Positions 18,532 through 26,624 of a stretch of 64,000 nucleotides of DNA are shown in pieces. How positions within the stretch are numbered: the stretch's first letter is position 1; each line of letters begins with the position of its first letter. A model generated the notes under the pieces. It worked only from the letters and a program-made list of their open reading frames with translations. It was not told the origin of the DNA and searched no databases. Origin of the DNA: a bacterium (GTDB lineage Bacteria > Hinthialibacterota > Hinthialibacteria > OLB16); assembly GCA_022072055.1 (NCBI GenBank), contig JAJVIK010000008.1, positions 62,001 through 126,000 on the forward strand, read 5' to 3'. Position numbers and translations under genes: made by a program.

Positions 18532-20178
18532 ATGGAAGATATCCGTATCTTGTTTACGATGACGCCGAAGCCCTATCGTCCGCTGGTGGATTACGCCCAC
18601 CCCTTCGACCTGTTCGGCGGACGCCTCAGCGCCTTCCAAGGTCTCTTCACAATGCACTCGATCAACCGCCCGGTGGCCCTGCACCTGCTCGCGCAGAATG
18701 TTCCCTTCCCCTCCAAGGTCATCGAGTTTCCCTCTGTCGAGGAGATCCAGGCCGAGATCCGCAAGGAATACGAATACATCGCGATCCAGGTTCATTCGAA
18801 CATGGAGTTCCCCACGGTGATGGAGATGTGCCGGTGGATCCGGGACTGGTCGCCCGAAACCAAGATCATCCTGGGCGGGCACGGGGTCACCTGCTACACC
18901 GAGGAGTTCCTCAAGCGCGAGGAGATTGAGGGCCTGGCCGACCATGTCTGCTGGGGCGAGGGGGTGGAGTTCATCCGGGAGCTGTTCGGGACCGAGGAGC
19001 CGGTCGACCCGATCCTCCCGCCGATGGAGTTCTTCCTGGAGATGATGCCGGAGAAGGTGAACCGCGCCGGGGTGATTGTCCCAGGGGTGGGCTGCACCAA
19101 CCGTTGCTCCTTCTGCGCCACGGGCCATTTCTTCGGGGGACGGTTCATTCCGCTGCAGAACGCGGCGGGGATGTACCGGGTGATGGAAAAGACGCGGCTG
19201 TTCGACCGCTCGGTGGATCGATTCGCCCTTTTTGACGAGCTCTTCCTGTCCAGACCGGATGAGGTCCGCGAGCTTGGGGAGCTGCTGTACCACGGCGGGG
19301 AGACCAACCTCTCCAACGCGGGGTATTTCACCTTCTCGGATTTCCGGAGCATTGTCCAATACGATCCGGACGACCTCTTGCGCTGGGGTGTGTCGCGGGT
19401 CTTCCTTGGGGTAGAGTCCACGACCCGTCCCCTGGCCAAGACGCGCGGGATCGACCTCAAGGGGGTGGTGGACCGCCTGCACGCGCATGGGATCGAAACC
19501 ATCCTTTCCATGATCTTCGGGCTGGCGCATCACGACCGGGAAAACATCCGGACGGAGCAGGAGAACTTTATCGCGCTCGATGGAGTGTATAACCAGATCA
19601 CCCTGGAAAGCCCGATCGTGGGGACCCCCAACTGGAAGGTTTTCAAGCTCCAAGGGCGGATTGACAACTCCTTCGACATCCAAGATCTGCATGGATACTC
19701 CAAGGCGTACTCCCATCCGAACTTCGAGAAGGGGGAGACCCTGGAAATCGCCAAGGCTTTTCAGAAACGGATTTACCGTGAGAAGGGACCGGGAATCCTC
19801 AAGGCCATCGAGGTGGAGCTCAACGGGTTCGAGCGCTGCGCGCGCCACCCGGATGCGGTCCTGCGAAACCACAAAGCATCCTATTTCGCGCGGAGCCTGC
19901 GGAACCAGGCGCCGATCCTGTGCGTCATCCGGGAGCGCGCTGAGGAGCCGGCTGTGCGCGAGCGCGCGGTCGGGGTTATCGACCGCTACCTCGGACGGTT
20001 TGGCGCGGAGGACCCGCACTTCAAGCGCAAGGGCGAGCGGCTTGTCCGCAGGTACGATAAGGAATTGGCCAAGCGCACCGGGCCAAATGGCCTTAAGGCC
20101 CCCTATTTCGCGATGGACACCGTGGAGACCTATTACGAGGGGGTTCAAAGCGGGTGTCTTGAGCCGGTGTGCGTTTGA
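18532..20178 (+). CDS. radical SAM protein with B12-binding-like N-terminal domain
   Basis: The 548-residue protein has a radical SAM cluster motif C188-TNR-C192-SF-C195 that would hold a [4Fe-4S] cluster for S-adenosylmethionine cleavage. Before it, a Rossmann-like segment with IILGGHGVT and CWGEGVEF looks like the cobalamin-binding domain of class B radical SAM enzymes, but the DxHxxG motif is not visible, so B12 may bind base-off or not at all. After the barrel comes a long helical C-terminus. ATG 18532 is preferred because GGAAAGG precedes it; an in-frame ATG at 18484 lacks a ribosome site. Substrate unknown: methylation, ring rearrangement and thioether chemistry all remain possible. Confidence 0.85.
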   Translation: MEDIRILFTMTPKPYRPLVDYAHPFDLFGGRLSAFQGLFTMHSINRPVALHLLAQNVPFPSKVIEFPSVEEIQAEIRKEYEYIAIQVHSNMEFPTVMEMCRWIRDWSPETKIILGGHGVTCYTEEFLKREEIEGLADHVCWGEGVEFIRELFGTEEPVDPILPPMEFFLEMMPEKVNRAGVIVPGVGCTNRCSFCATGHFFGGRFIPLQNAAGMYRVMEKTRLFDRSVDRFALFDELFLSRPDEVRELGELLYHGGETNLSNAGYFTFSDFRSIVQYDPDDLLRWGVSRVFLGVESTTRPLAKTRGIDLKGVVDRLHAHGIETILSMIFGLAHHDRENIRTEQENFIALDGVYNQITLESPIVGTPNWKVFKLQGRIDNSFDIQDLHGYSKAYSHPNFEKGETLEIAKAFQKRIYREKGPGILKAIEVELNGFERCARHPDAVLRNHKASYFARSLRNQAPILCVIRERAEEPAVRERAVGVIDRYLGRFGAEDPHFKRKGERLVRRYDKELAKRTGPNGLKAPYFAMDTVETYYEGVQSGCLEPVCV

Positions 20179-20233
20179 GGGGCCTCCCTTCCCCGTTTTT
20201 CCGCAAATGCCGTTGGAGGAGGGGGGGGCGTTC

Positions 20234-20590
20234 TTATGTGAAGAGATCCAGGTTCAAATCCAGCGCGGCGAGGATTCCGGCGAATCCCAGTGTGAAGAGG
20301 ATCAGGATCGGTTTCCACGCCTGACGGAGCGCGCTGAAGAGGATCAGCGCCGCCACCCAGGGGACCACCACCCAGGGAACGAAATCATTCCAGAATGAAG
20401 GCCCGAAGCTCAGCGTGAAGACGCTCTTGGCCAGGTTGGAAAGGCAGAGGTTCACATCGCTTTGGCCGAGCAGGAAATTCTCCAAGACCGCCGCGAGGAT
20501 CCAACCCCCGAAAAACGCCGAGGCGGCCAACTGGGCGGCCCCCGGCTCCCACGCGGACTTGAGCGGATCGAGAGGTTTGCCTTCACTCAT
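20234..20590 (-). CDS. small membrane protein of unknown function
   Basis: The 118-residue product begins at ATG 20590 (MSEGKPLDPLK); the frame extends upstream but without a better start. About three hydrophobic segments are visible: one around AASAFFGGWILAAVLENFLLG (written here in part), one around WVVVPWVAALILFSAL, and one around LILFTLGFAGILAAL. No family was recognised. It converges on the radical SAM gene and is divergent from the SGNH hydrolase gene, whose start is only 41 bases away, so the two must share a very short control region. Confidence 0.7.
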   Translation of the reverse strand: MSEGKPLDPLKSAWEPGAAQLAASAFFGGWILAAVLENFLLGQSDVNLCLSNLAKSVFTLSFGPSFWNDFVPWVVVPWVAALILFSALRQAWKPILILFTLGFAGILAALDLNLDLFT

Positions 20591-20631
20591 GGGTTGCAAT
20601 CGCCACCGAGTCCTTCCACGATGGCGACACC

Positions 20632-21516
20632 ATGTTCGCTCCACATAGGCCGCGTTTCAACCTCCTTTTTCTCGCGCTCACTGTTTTTGAGGTTCCGATC
20701 CAGGCCTCGGTGGCCGAAGGCCCCGCCGGAAGAACGGAGCGCGTGCTGCTCCTCGGCGACAGTTGGGTGCATGTCATGTGGCTCGCGAAATCGCTCGGCA
20801 CGGTCTTCGCGGAGGAGGGTTTTCCGGAGATCATCGAACGGGGAGACAACACCGCCGTGGGCGGGACCCGCGCCGATCAGTGGCGCAAGCCGGAGCGACT
20901 CGCGATTCTGACTCGGGAACTCGCGGAGCATCCCACCATCGACATCGTTCATGTCAGTCTCGGCGGGAACGACTTCTTCAACTCCTGGAAGGTGTCGCTT
21001 TCGGATGAGGAGGAGGCGCGGGTCTTGGACCTGATTGCCTCGAATCTTGAGGTGGTCGTGAACCACATTCTCGCCCAGCGTGAGAACCTGACAGTCCTGC
21101 TTTGCGGATACGCGTATCTGAACTTCGAGGAGCCACGCGCCTCCGGAGCGGTTCCGTGGTGCGCCGAAGAGGGCGACCTGTCGATTTATTCCAAACTTGG
21201 AAAGCCCACTCCCTCCGAGCTCAATGAGGGGCTGCGCAAGCTTGAAGACCGCAAGGCGGCGCTGGCCGAAAAGAACCCGCGTGTGGCGTATGTCAACAAC
21301 CTGGGGCTGATGCAATACGAATACGGGTACTCGTCGAAGGGGATCGCGCCCAAGACAGTCCCGCTGCCCGAGGGAGACCCCAGCCTTCCCTCCCCGCCCG
21401 AAGCGCTCAATCTCGGTCAGGACTGCGCGCACCTTTCCCCGGAGGGCTACAAGGCGCTCGCACGGAACTGCTTTGAGAAGTTCTATCGGGAAAGGTTTGA
21501 TGACACTTCCCGGTAG
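20632..21516 (+). CDS. secreted SGNH/GDSL-family hydrolase
   Basis: The 294-residue protein has an N-terminal hydrophobic segment that can serve as a signal peptide. All SGNH blocks are present: GDS with nucleophile Ser44 (LLLGDSW), oxyanion Gly in the middle, GGND with Asn113, and a C-terminal DCAHLS giving the Asp and His of the triad. Family members are esterases, lipases or carbohydrate deacetylases acting outside the cytoplasm. No SD is obvious before ATG 20632. Substrate cannot be told from sequence; acetylated polysaccharide or lipid esters are both plausible. Confidence 0.85.
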   Translation: MFAPHRPRFNLLFLALTVFEVPIQASVAEGPAGRTERVLLLGDSWVHVMWLAKSLGTVFAEEGFPEIIERGDNTAVGGTRADQWRKPERLAILTRELAEHPTIDIVHVSLGGNDFFNSWKVSLSDEEEARVLDLIASNLEVVVNHILAQRENLTVLLCGYAYLNFEEPRASGAVPWCAEEGDLSIYSKLGKPTPSELNEGLRKLEDRKAALAEKNPRVAYVNNLGLMQYEYGYSSKGIAPKTVPLPEGDPSLPSPPEALNLGQDCAHLSPEGYKALARNCFEKFYRERFDDTSR

Positions 21517-21547
21517 GGGAGGTTGATGCGGAGAGCCGGGTTTTGCC

Positions 21548-21571
21548 GGGCCGAGAATCCTTTCTCGGCCC
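21548..21571. terminator. bidirectional terminator-type hairpin
   Basis: GGGCCGAGAA (21548-21557) pairs perfectly with TTCTCGGCCC (21562-21571) around a TCCT loop. It sits between the converging ends of the SGNH hydrolase and the KdgK-like gene. No U-tract is present on either strand. Confidence 0.6.
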
Positions 21572-21612
21572 CAGCGGCGCGAGAACGGATTCACGCGCCA
21601 GGCAGTTGGGTT

Positions 21613-22581
21613 CTACCGCCTCACGCCGCCGCCATTCCCCGCAGCGACCTCCAGCATCTCGGTCCGGTTGATCAACGCCAAATCGCCTGGAATGGAATAC
21701 TTCAGCGCGCAGGTGGCCGCGCCGTGGAGCAGCCCCGTGGCAAAGTCCTTCTCAATCAAGCCCGCGAGAAAACCGGCGGTGAACGCATCTCCGGCCCCGA
21801 TCCGGTCCACCACGCTGATCGGGAAACGCTCGAAGGAGAGCTCATGGTGACTGCCCTCGTGGTCGAACCCCACCGCGCCCTGGCTGCCGCAGGTAATCAG
21901 GATCCGCCGGGCCCCGAACTTGCGACGCACGCGCTCCGCGAGCACCAGCCCCTCCCCCTTCATGCCAAACACGCGCTTGACATCCTCCGCGCTTGAGATG
22001 ATCAGGTCCACTCCGGGGATGACCTTGAGCAGGGTGCTCCGGCATTGCGCCAGGGTCCAGAGCTTCTCGCGATAGTTGATCTCGAAAGACACCAGAGTCT
22101 TGCCCCGGTGCGCCTCCTCGATCCCGCGAAGAACGGTGGCCAGGCAGCTCCGTGAAAGCGCGCAGGTGATTCCGGTGGTGTGAAACCAACTCGCCGCGCG
22201 GACATAATTCCAATCCACCTCCTCGGGGCGAAGGGTGGAAGCGGCGCTGTTCGCCCGATCATACAGAACATGGGTTGCCCGAGGGGGGCTGCCGAACTCG
22301 ATGTAAAAAGTCCCCACCCGCCCCTGGTCGGTCCAAACGACATGGGAGGTGTCCACCCCATGCACGCGGATTTCGCGCTCGATCTTTTCACCCAACGGGT
22401 TTCGCGCGAGTTTGCTGATCCATCCGCATCGCAGCCCCAACCGGCTCGCGGCGATGGCCACGTTCGATTCCGCGCCCGCGATCCCGAAACCGAGGTCCGC
22501 GCTCTGTTCGAGGCGCTGCTGACCGCGCGTGTAATGCCGAATCAGGGTCTCGCCGAGGGTGATCAAATCGAAGTTTTTCAT
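21613..22581 (-). CDS. PfkB-family sugar kinase, KdgK-like (2-keto-3-deoxy sugar acid kinase)
   Basis: The 322-residue ribokinase-fold protein opens with LITLGETLIRH, has GAESNVAIAASRLG for sugar binding and ends with the PfkB signature RIGAGDAFTAGF, where the Asp is the catalytic base. Family members phosphorylate 2-keto-3-deoxygluconate or related keto-sugar acids using ATP in the cytoplasm. ATG 22581 follows GGAAGAAGG; more than 100 upstream codons in frame have no start signal. It is last in a minus-strand run with a galactonate dehydratase-like enolase, whose product (a 2-keto-3-deoxy acid) would be its substrate. Fructokinase or another PfkB specificity is the main alternative. Confidence 0.85.
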   Translation of the reverse strand: MKNFDLITLGETLIRHYTRGQQRLEQSADLGFGIAGAESNVAIAASRLGLRCGWISKLARNPLGEKIEREIRVHGVDTSHVVWTDQGRVGTFYIEFGSPPRATHVLYDRANSAASTLRPEEVDWNYVRAASWFHTTGITCALSRSCLATVLRGIEEAHRGKTLVSFEINYREKLWTLAQCRSTLLKVIPGVDLIISSAEDVKRVFGMKGEGLVLAERVRRKFGARRILITCGSQGAVGFDHEGSHHELSFERFPISVVDRIGAGDAFTAGFLAGLIEKDFATGLLHGAATCALKYSIPGDLALINRTEMLEVAAGNGGGVRR

Positions 22582-22616
22582 GGCCTTCTTCCTGGTCCCG
22601 CCCAGCGGGCAGGTTT

Positions 22617-23576
22617 CTATGGCGCCCATGTCACAAACTCGGCGAACGCCTCCGCCACCTTCCCGTCGGCTGCATCGCCGCGGTGAACATAGAGGCGATA
22701 CTTGAGTTCCACCGCCTCTCCCGGAGCCATCCGGTGCGGCCTGTCGCAGGGCCAGGAGGCCCCGATGGTGCCGTAGTGACGAAGCAACCAGCCCTCGTGC
22801 GGATAGCCGGGGTTCCCCGGATGCTGGAAGATGGCCGCGCCGGAGAAAGGACCACCCGGGCTGATCGGCGCGGAAAGATCGGCCCAAGGGCTCTTGGCGC
22901 GCATGTCGTCGGCGGGGAGGACCCCCTCCGCAGTGGCGATCACGCGCGGCTCGCGGGAGGCATCGATGCGGTACATAAAGCCGCCATAACCCTTGACCTT
23001 CCCCGTGCCGCTGTCGATGTCATGGGTTCCCTCCAGGGTCACCTCCCGGTCGGCCACATTGGTGAAGCGCAATGCGAAATCAATCGCGCGTCCCAGGTCG
23101 CTTGCCGGGTGGACCCTTATCGAAACCTCCTCGCGCACCACGGTCTCGCCGGTGGGATCGAGGATCCAGCGGCTCACCACCTGGAGAGTGGCGCACTTTT
23201 CGTCCGCGCGCTTGTCGATCCACTTCTCGAACTCGCTGTGAACCCCGACCAGCGCCCAGAGATCAAAGCGTCTCCCACCGACCGCGGAGTATGGCCACGC
23301 CCAATAGACCCCACGGTGGTGGAAATGGTCATCCGGGTAATCGTCCGTGAGGATTTCCCTGTCCAGGCCATACAGCGGATGGATGTACCCCTGCCTCGGC
23401 CCGGTTTTCTGAGCTACCGCCTCCGGAACCTCCACAAAGGCGTAGTTGTAGACCAGGACCGGCTTGTCGTTCTCCAGGATGGTGATGTGTTTGCCGTCAT
23501 CCTGGAGGGAAAAGCCGCCCGCATGCACGGCGTTCGCGAAGATCATCAGGAAGAAGCACCTCGTGATCGATTTCAC
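22617..23576 (-). CDS. exported PmoA-like (DUF6807) protein
   Basis: The 319-residue protein starts at GTG 23576, whose GTGA overlaps the TGA of the upstream enolase gene, a translational-coupling arrangement. A short signal peptide (to about NAVHA) is followed by the conserved core of the family annotated as methane oxygenase PmoA/DUF6807: YIHPLYGLDREILTDDYPDD then HFHHRGVYWAW, and later THDIDSGTGK and FQHPGNPGYPHEGWLLRHYG (quoted in pieces). The name is misleading: this family is not particulate methane monooxygenase, and its members occur among polysaccharide and sugar-acid genes. A lyase or sugar-modifying role outside the cytoplasm is inferred from context. Confidence 0.85.
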   Translation of the reverse strand: MKSITRCFFLMIFANAVHAGGFSLQDDGKHITILENDKPVLVYNYAFVEVPEAVAQKTGPRQGYIHPLYGLDREILTDDYPDDHFHHRGVYWAWPYSAVGGRRFDLWALVGVHSEFEKWIDKRADEKCATLQVVSRWILDPTGETVVREEVSIRVHPASDLGRAIDFALRFTNVADREVTLEGTHDIDSGTGKVKGYGGFMYRIDASREPRVIATAEGVLPADDMRAKSPWADLSAPISPGGPFSGAAIFQHPGNPGYPHEGWLLRHYGTIGASWPCDRPHRMAPGEAVELKYRLYVHRGDAADGKVAEAFAEFVTWAP

Positions 23577-24820
23577 CAGTCCGCCACCCCCCCATCCTTG
23601 TGCCAGAGGCGAGGAGTTTCCCAATCTTTCCACTCGGCGCGCAGCTGGGCGAGACGCTCCTCGTCGATCTCGACCCCCATGCCCGGCCCGGTGGGAACCT
23701 CGATATACCCATCCTTGACCACGAACGGCTCCTTGAGCAGCCCATCGCCAAGATTGCCCTGCTCCTGGATCAGGAAATTCGGGCTGCAAGCATCGATCTG
23801 AAGGCAGGCGGCGGTGGAGAGGGCTTGCAGTGGATTGTGTGGCGCGACCCCGACATAGTACGCCTCCGCCATCGCGGCGATCTTCTTCACCTCGGTGATC
23901 CCGCCGGCGTGACAGCAGTCCGGTTGAACCACCGCCACTGCTTGTTTCTCCAACAGCTCGCGGAACTCAAACTTGGTGTAGATCCGCTCTCCGGTCGCGA
24001 TGGGCGCCTTGACCGCGTGCGCCACCCGGACCAGGGCATCCACATTCTCAGGGAGGATCGGCTCCTCGACAAAGAAGGGGCGCAGCTCGGTGATTGCGTC
24101 AATCACGCTGATCGCCATCGCGGGGGCGAGCTTCCCATGAAAATCAATCAGGATGTCGAAATCATCCGGGGCGGCCTCGCGCAGCCACTTGACCTGATTG
24201 TAGACTGACTTGATGACCTCCATCCCATCCAGGATTTCCGCCGTTTCGGGCATCCCCATCTTGCCCGCGCGAAACCCCCTCGAAAGCGCGCTCTGGATAC
24301 TCTCCTTGGCGGATTCCGGGGAGCCACCGCCGATTCCGCAATAGACCTTGATCCGATCCCGCGCGCGCCCGCCGAGCAGTTGATGGACCGGTTGCCCCAG
24401 CGCCTTTCCCAAAAGGTCCCACAACGCCTGGTCGATCCCGGAGATGGCGCTGGTGAGCACCGGCCCGCCATGATAGAAATCCCCTCGATACATCGCCTGC
24501 CAGTGACGTTCGATCTCGAAGGGGTTCTTCCCGATCAGGTAGCGCCTGTACTCCTCAATCGCGGTCACCTGGGTGGCCGCGCGCCCCTCCAGGCTCCCCT
24601 CGCCCCAACCCACCAGTCCCCCATCCGTTTCGATCCGGACAAACACCGATCGCGGGGGAACCTGGAAGGCTTCGAGCTGGACGATGCGGTGTTCCTTGCC
24701 ACCCGGAAGGTTGGGCGTGGAGGGCGCGGCAAAGGCGGAGAGGATTGTCCCCCCATGAAGAGTTCCCGCGCCGAACGCCGCGCCTGCGACCCCGAGGAAA
24801 CCTCTCCGGGAAAGCGTCAT
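23573..24820 (-). CDS. Tat-exported enolase-superfamily dehydratase, D-galactonate dehydratase-like
   Basis: The 415-residue protein carries a twin-arginine signal (SRRGFLG, Arg5-Arg6). The mandelate-racemase-type core has metal ligands Asp226, Glu252 and Glu278, plus His228 in DFHGKL and His328 in APHNP. The spacings 26, 26 and 50 equal those I recall for E. coli DgoD (D183, E209, E235, H285, with H185), supporting a sugar-acid dehydratase giving a 2-keto-3-deoxy acid. The Tat signal is odd because DgoD is normally cytoplasmic, but exported enolases occur in polymer-degrading bacteria. The start lies 5 bases after the preceding stop, behind GGAGG/GAGG. Confidence 0.88.
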   Translation of the reverse strand: MTLSRRGFLGVAGAAFGAGTLHGGTILSAFAAPSTPNLPGGKEHRIVQLEAFQVPPRSVFVRIETDGGLVGWGEGSLEGRAATQVTAIEEYRRYLIGKNPFEIERHWQAMYRGDFYHGGPVLTSAISGIDQALWDLLGKALGQPVHQLLGGRARDRIKVYCGIGGGSPESAKESIQSALSRGFRAGKMGMPETAEILDGMEVIKSVYNQVKWLREAAPDDFDILIDFHGKLAPAMAISVIDAITELRPFFVEEPILPENVDALVRVAHAVKAPIATGERIYTKFEFRELLEKQAVAVVQPDCCHAGGITEVKKIAAMAEAYYVGVAPHNPLQALSTAACLQIDACSPNFLIQEQGNLGDGLLKEPFVVKDGYIEVPTGPGMGVEIDEERLAQLRAEWKDWETPRLWHKDGGVADW

Positions 24821-24825
24821 TGTCC

Positions 24826-25668
24826 TCAGCCTCCGTTCGGACCGTAATAGTCAAAGTAGCTCCGGCTGGTCTCCCACAGGCGCAAACGGTGGAGCTCCGC
24901 CGGGGCAAATCGGCCCTCGAGGATTCCCCAGAACACGATCGCCATGTTCTCCGCGCTAGGGTTGATGTCCCGGAACTCCTCGGTGTCCAGGTTCAGATAG
25001 ACATGGTCAAACGGTTCGAGAATCTGCTCCTTGAGGACCGCGTCCATCCGATCCACCTGGATGACACAGTCGGTCTTGGGGTCCGGCTCGCCGCGCACGG
25101 TCACCTCCAGGATATAATCGTGCCCGTGGCCATGGAGGTTGTTGCACTTGCCGAAAATCTGACGGTTCTCTTCATCCGAGAGATTCTTGTTGTGCAATCG
25201 ATGCGCCGCCGCGAAGCGGTAGATACGGGTGAGATACACCATCTGACCCTCTCCTCGGTAATCGAGATAGAAATCGGGGGTTTCAAAGATCTGGACTTCA
25301 TGGAGCCTGCCCACCGGTAGGCGCGGAGCCATCTCCTCCCAGATGAACGGGGCGAGAACCTCCAAGGTCGGCCAGCGGTCGCGGAGTTTCTCGACCTCGA
25401 TGTTCATGTGGTGGTGGTCGAGCTGCTCATCAATCACCTCGCGCATCACCCGGTCGAGGTCCTTGATGTTGACCACCCAATCGCCGCGCGGGTCGATGGG
25501 ACCGGCGAGGGTCACACGGACCTCGTAGTTGTGGCCGTGGGAGTGGGTGGCCGCGCTCTTGCCGAAGGCCGCGATCCGCTCCTCCGGGGAAAGGCGGTCG
25601 AGGACATAGGAATGCGAGGCCGCGATTTCCAGGGTTCGTGTGAGATGGACCTCGCCGGTGGCCCGCAT
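24826..25668 (-). CDS. tandem 6-pyruvoyl-tetrahydropterin synthase/QueD-like protein
   Basis: Two PTPS domains are fused in 280 residues. Domain 2 is complete: zinc ligands His156, His181, His183 and catalytic Cys175 in FGKCNNLHGHGH, with FDHVYLN and LWETS. Domain 1 has zinc ligands His19, His44, His46 at the same spacing, LDHHHMN and IFETP, but Ser38 replaces the catalytic Cys (FGKSAATHSHGH). PTPS/QueD enzymes act on dihydroneopterin triphosphate in biopterin or queuosine routes. ATG 25668 follows GGGAG and lies 5 bases after the permease stop; the 44 upstream codons in frame belong to permease sequence. No other pterin or queuosine gene is seen in the window. Confidence 0.9.
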   Translation of the reverse strand: MRATGEVHLTRTLEIAASHSYVLDRLSPEERIAAFGKSAATHSHGHNYEVRVTLAGPIDPRGDWVVNIKDLDRVMREVIDEQLDHHHMNIEVEKLRDRWPTLEVLAPFIWEEMAPRLPVGRLHEVQIFETPDFYLDYRGEGQMVYLTRIYRFAAAHRLHNKNLSDEENRQIFGKCNNLHGHGHDYILEVTVRGEPDPKTDCVIQVDRMDAVLKEQILEPFDHVYLNLDTEEFRDINPSAENMAIVFWGILEGRFAPAELHRLRLWETSRSYFDYYGPNGG

Positions 25669-25673
25669 GCGCG

Positions 25674-26600
25674 CTACTCCCGATGGTAATGCTGTCCGAT
25701 GGCCCGGGGCGAGCGGGAAGTCCCCAAGGCCGCCGCGAGCACCAGTAAGGTTAACAGATATGGCAGCATCTGGAGATAGGGGTAGTTGGCCGAAAGCCAA
25801 ACAATGTTTGAGGCCTGAAGCAGCAGCTGCAAGGCGGTGGCCGCGCCGAAGAACAGCGCCCCACCCAAGACTCCGAGCGGGTTCCAGCGCCCGAAGATCA
25901 CAATCGCGAGCGCGATGAACCCGCGCCCGTTGCTCATCCCCTCATTGAAGGTGTTGGAGAGCGAAAGCGAAAGCGAGGCGCCCGCAAGCCCTCCGAGGAG
26001 CCCTTCGATCAGGATCGCGCACCAGCGCACTCCGTTCACCGGAATGCCGGCGGCATCCGCCGCGCGTGGGTGTTCCCCCACGGCGGCAAGATGGAAACCC
26101 AGGCGGGTCCTCGTGTGTAGAAACGCGAACAGGAGGGCGATCCAGATCGCCAGATAGGTCAGGATGGTCTGAGAGAAGAGCGCGGGTCCCACCAAGGGAA
26201 TGTTTTCCAGACTGAAGAGGTTCCATTCCGCGAACGGGGCCACTGTGGCGGCGCTCCCGGTTTGCCCATAGAGGAGTTGATAGCCCATCCCGGTTCCGCC
26301 GAGGGCCAGGAAATTGAGCGCCGCTCCGGTCACAATCTGATCGTTGCGCAGCGCGATGCAAAAGACCCCGAAGAGAACCGCGAGGGCAAGCCCGGCGAGC
26401 ATCGCGGCGAGCACTCCCGCCCAGAGGGAACCGGTGGAGGCGGCCACGACAAAGGCCGCGAAGGCCCCCGCGAGGAGTTTCCCCTCGATCCCGATGTTGA
26501 TCAGGCCGGCTTTTTCCGCGAGCAGTTCCCCAAGCGCGGCAAGGAGTAGCGGGGTGGCGATTCGGACCCCGGATTGGAGGAAGATCTCGAACGGCTCCAT
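25674..26600 (-). CDS. ABC transporter permease, nucleoside (BMP/NupQ, YufQ) type
   Basis: The 308-residue polytopic protein has about eight or nine membrane segments and the family hallmark GLINIGIEGKLLAGAF near residue 32, with a cytoplasmic loop GEHPRAADAAGIPV that contacts the ATPase. Relatives such as YufQ/NupQ import guanosine and other nucleosides with a BMP-type lipoprotein, an ATPase and a second permease. None of these partners is adjacent: upstream is the SagB-like gene and downstream the PTPS gene. The permease must pair with subunits encoded elsewhere. There is no strong SD. Confidence 0.88.
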   Translation of the reverse strand: MEPFEIFLQSGVRIATPLLLAALGELLAEKAGLINIGIEGKLLAGAFAAFVVAASTGSLWAGVLAAMLAGLALAVLFGVFCIALRNDQIVTGAALNFLALGGTGMGYQLLYGQTGSAATVAPFAEWNLFSLENIPLVGPALFSQTILTYLAIWIALLFAFLHTRTRLGFHLAAVGEHPRAADAAGIPVNGVRWCAILIEGLLGGLAGASLSLSLSNTFNEGMSNGRGFIALAIVIFGRWNPLGVLGGALFFGAATALQLLLQASNIVWLSANYPYLQMLPYLLTLLVLAAALGTSRSPRAIGQHYHRE

Positions 26601-26624
26601 GCGGGGATGCTAGCAGTTTGTGGG

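Noticed and set aside
18529-20148. 539-codon frame opposite the radical SAM gene
   Set aside because: The plus strand has the CX3CX2C motif and ribosome site; the reverse frame has no recognisable feature.
22617-23576. Particulate methane monooxygenase subunit
   Set aside because: Only the family name matches; there are no membrane segments, no pmoB/pmoC, and it lies in a sugar-acid operon.
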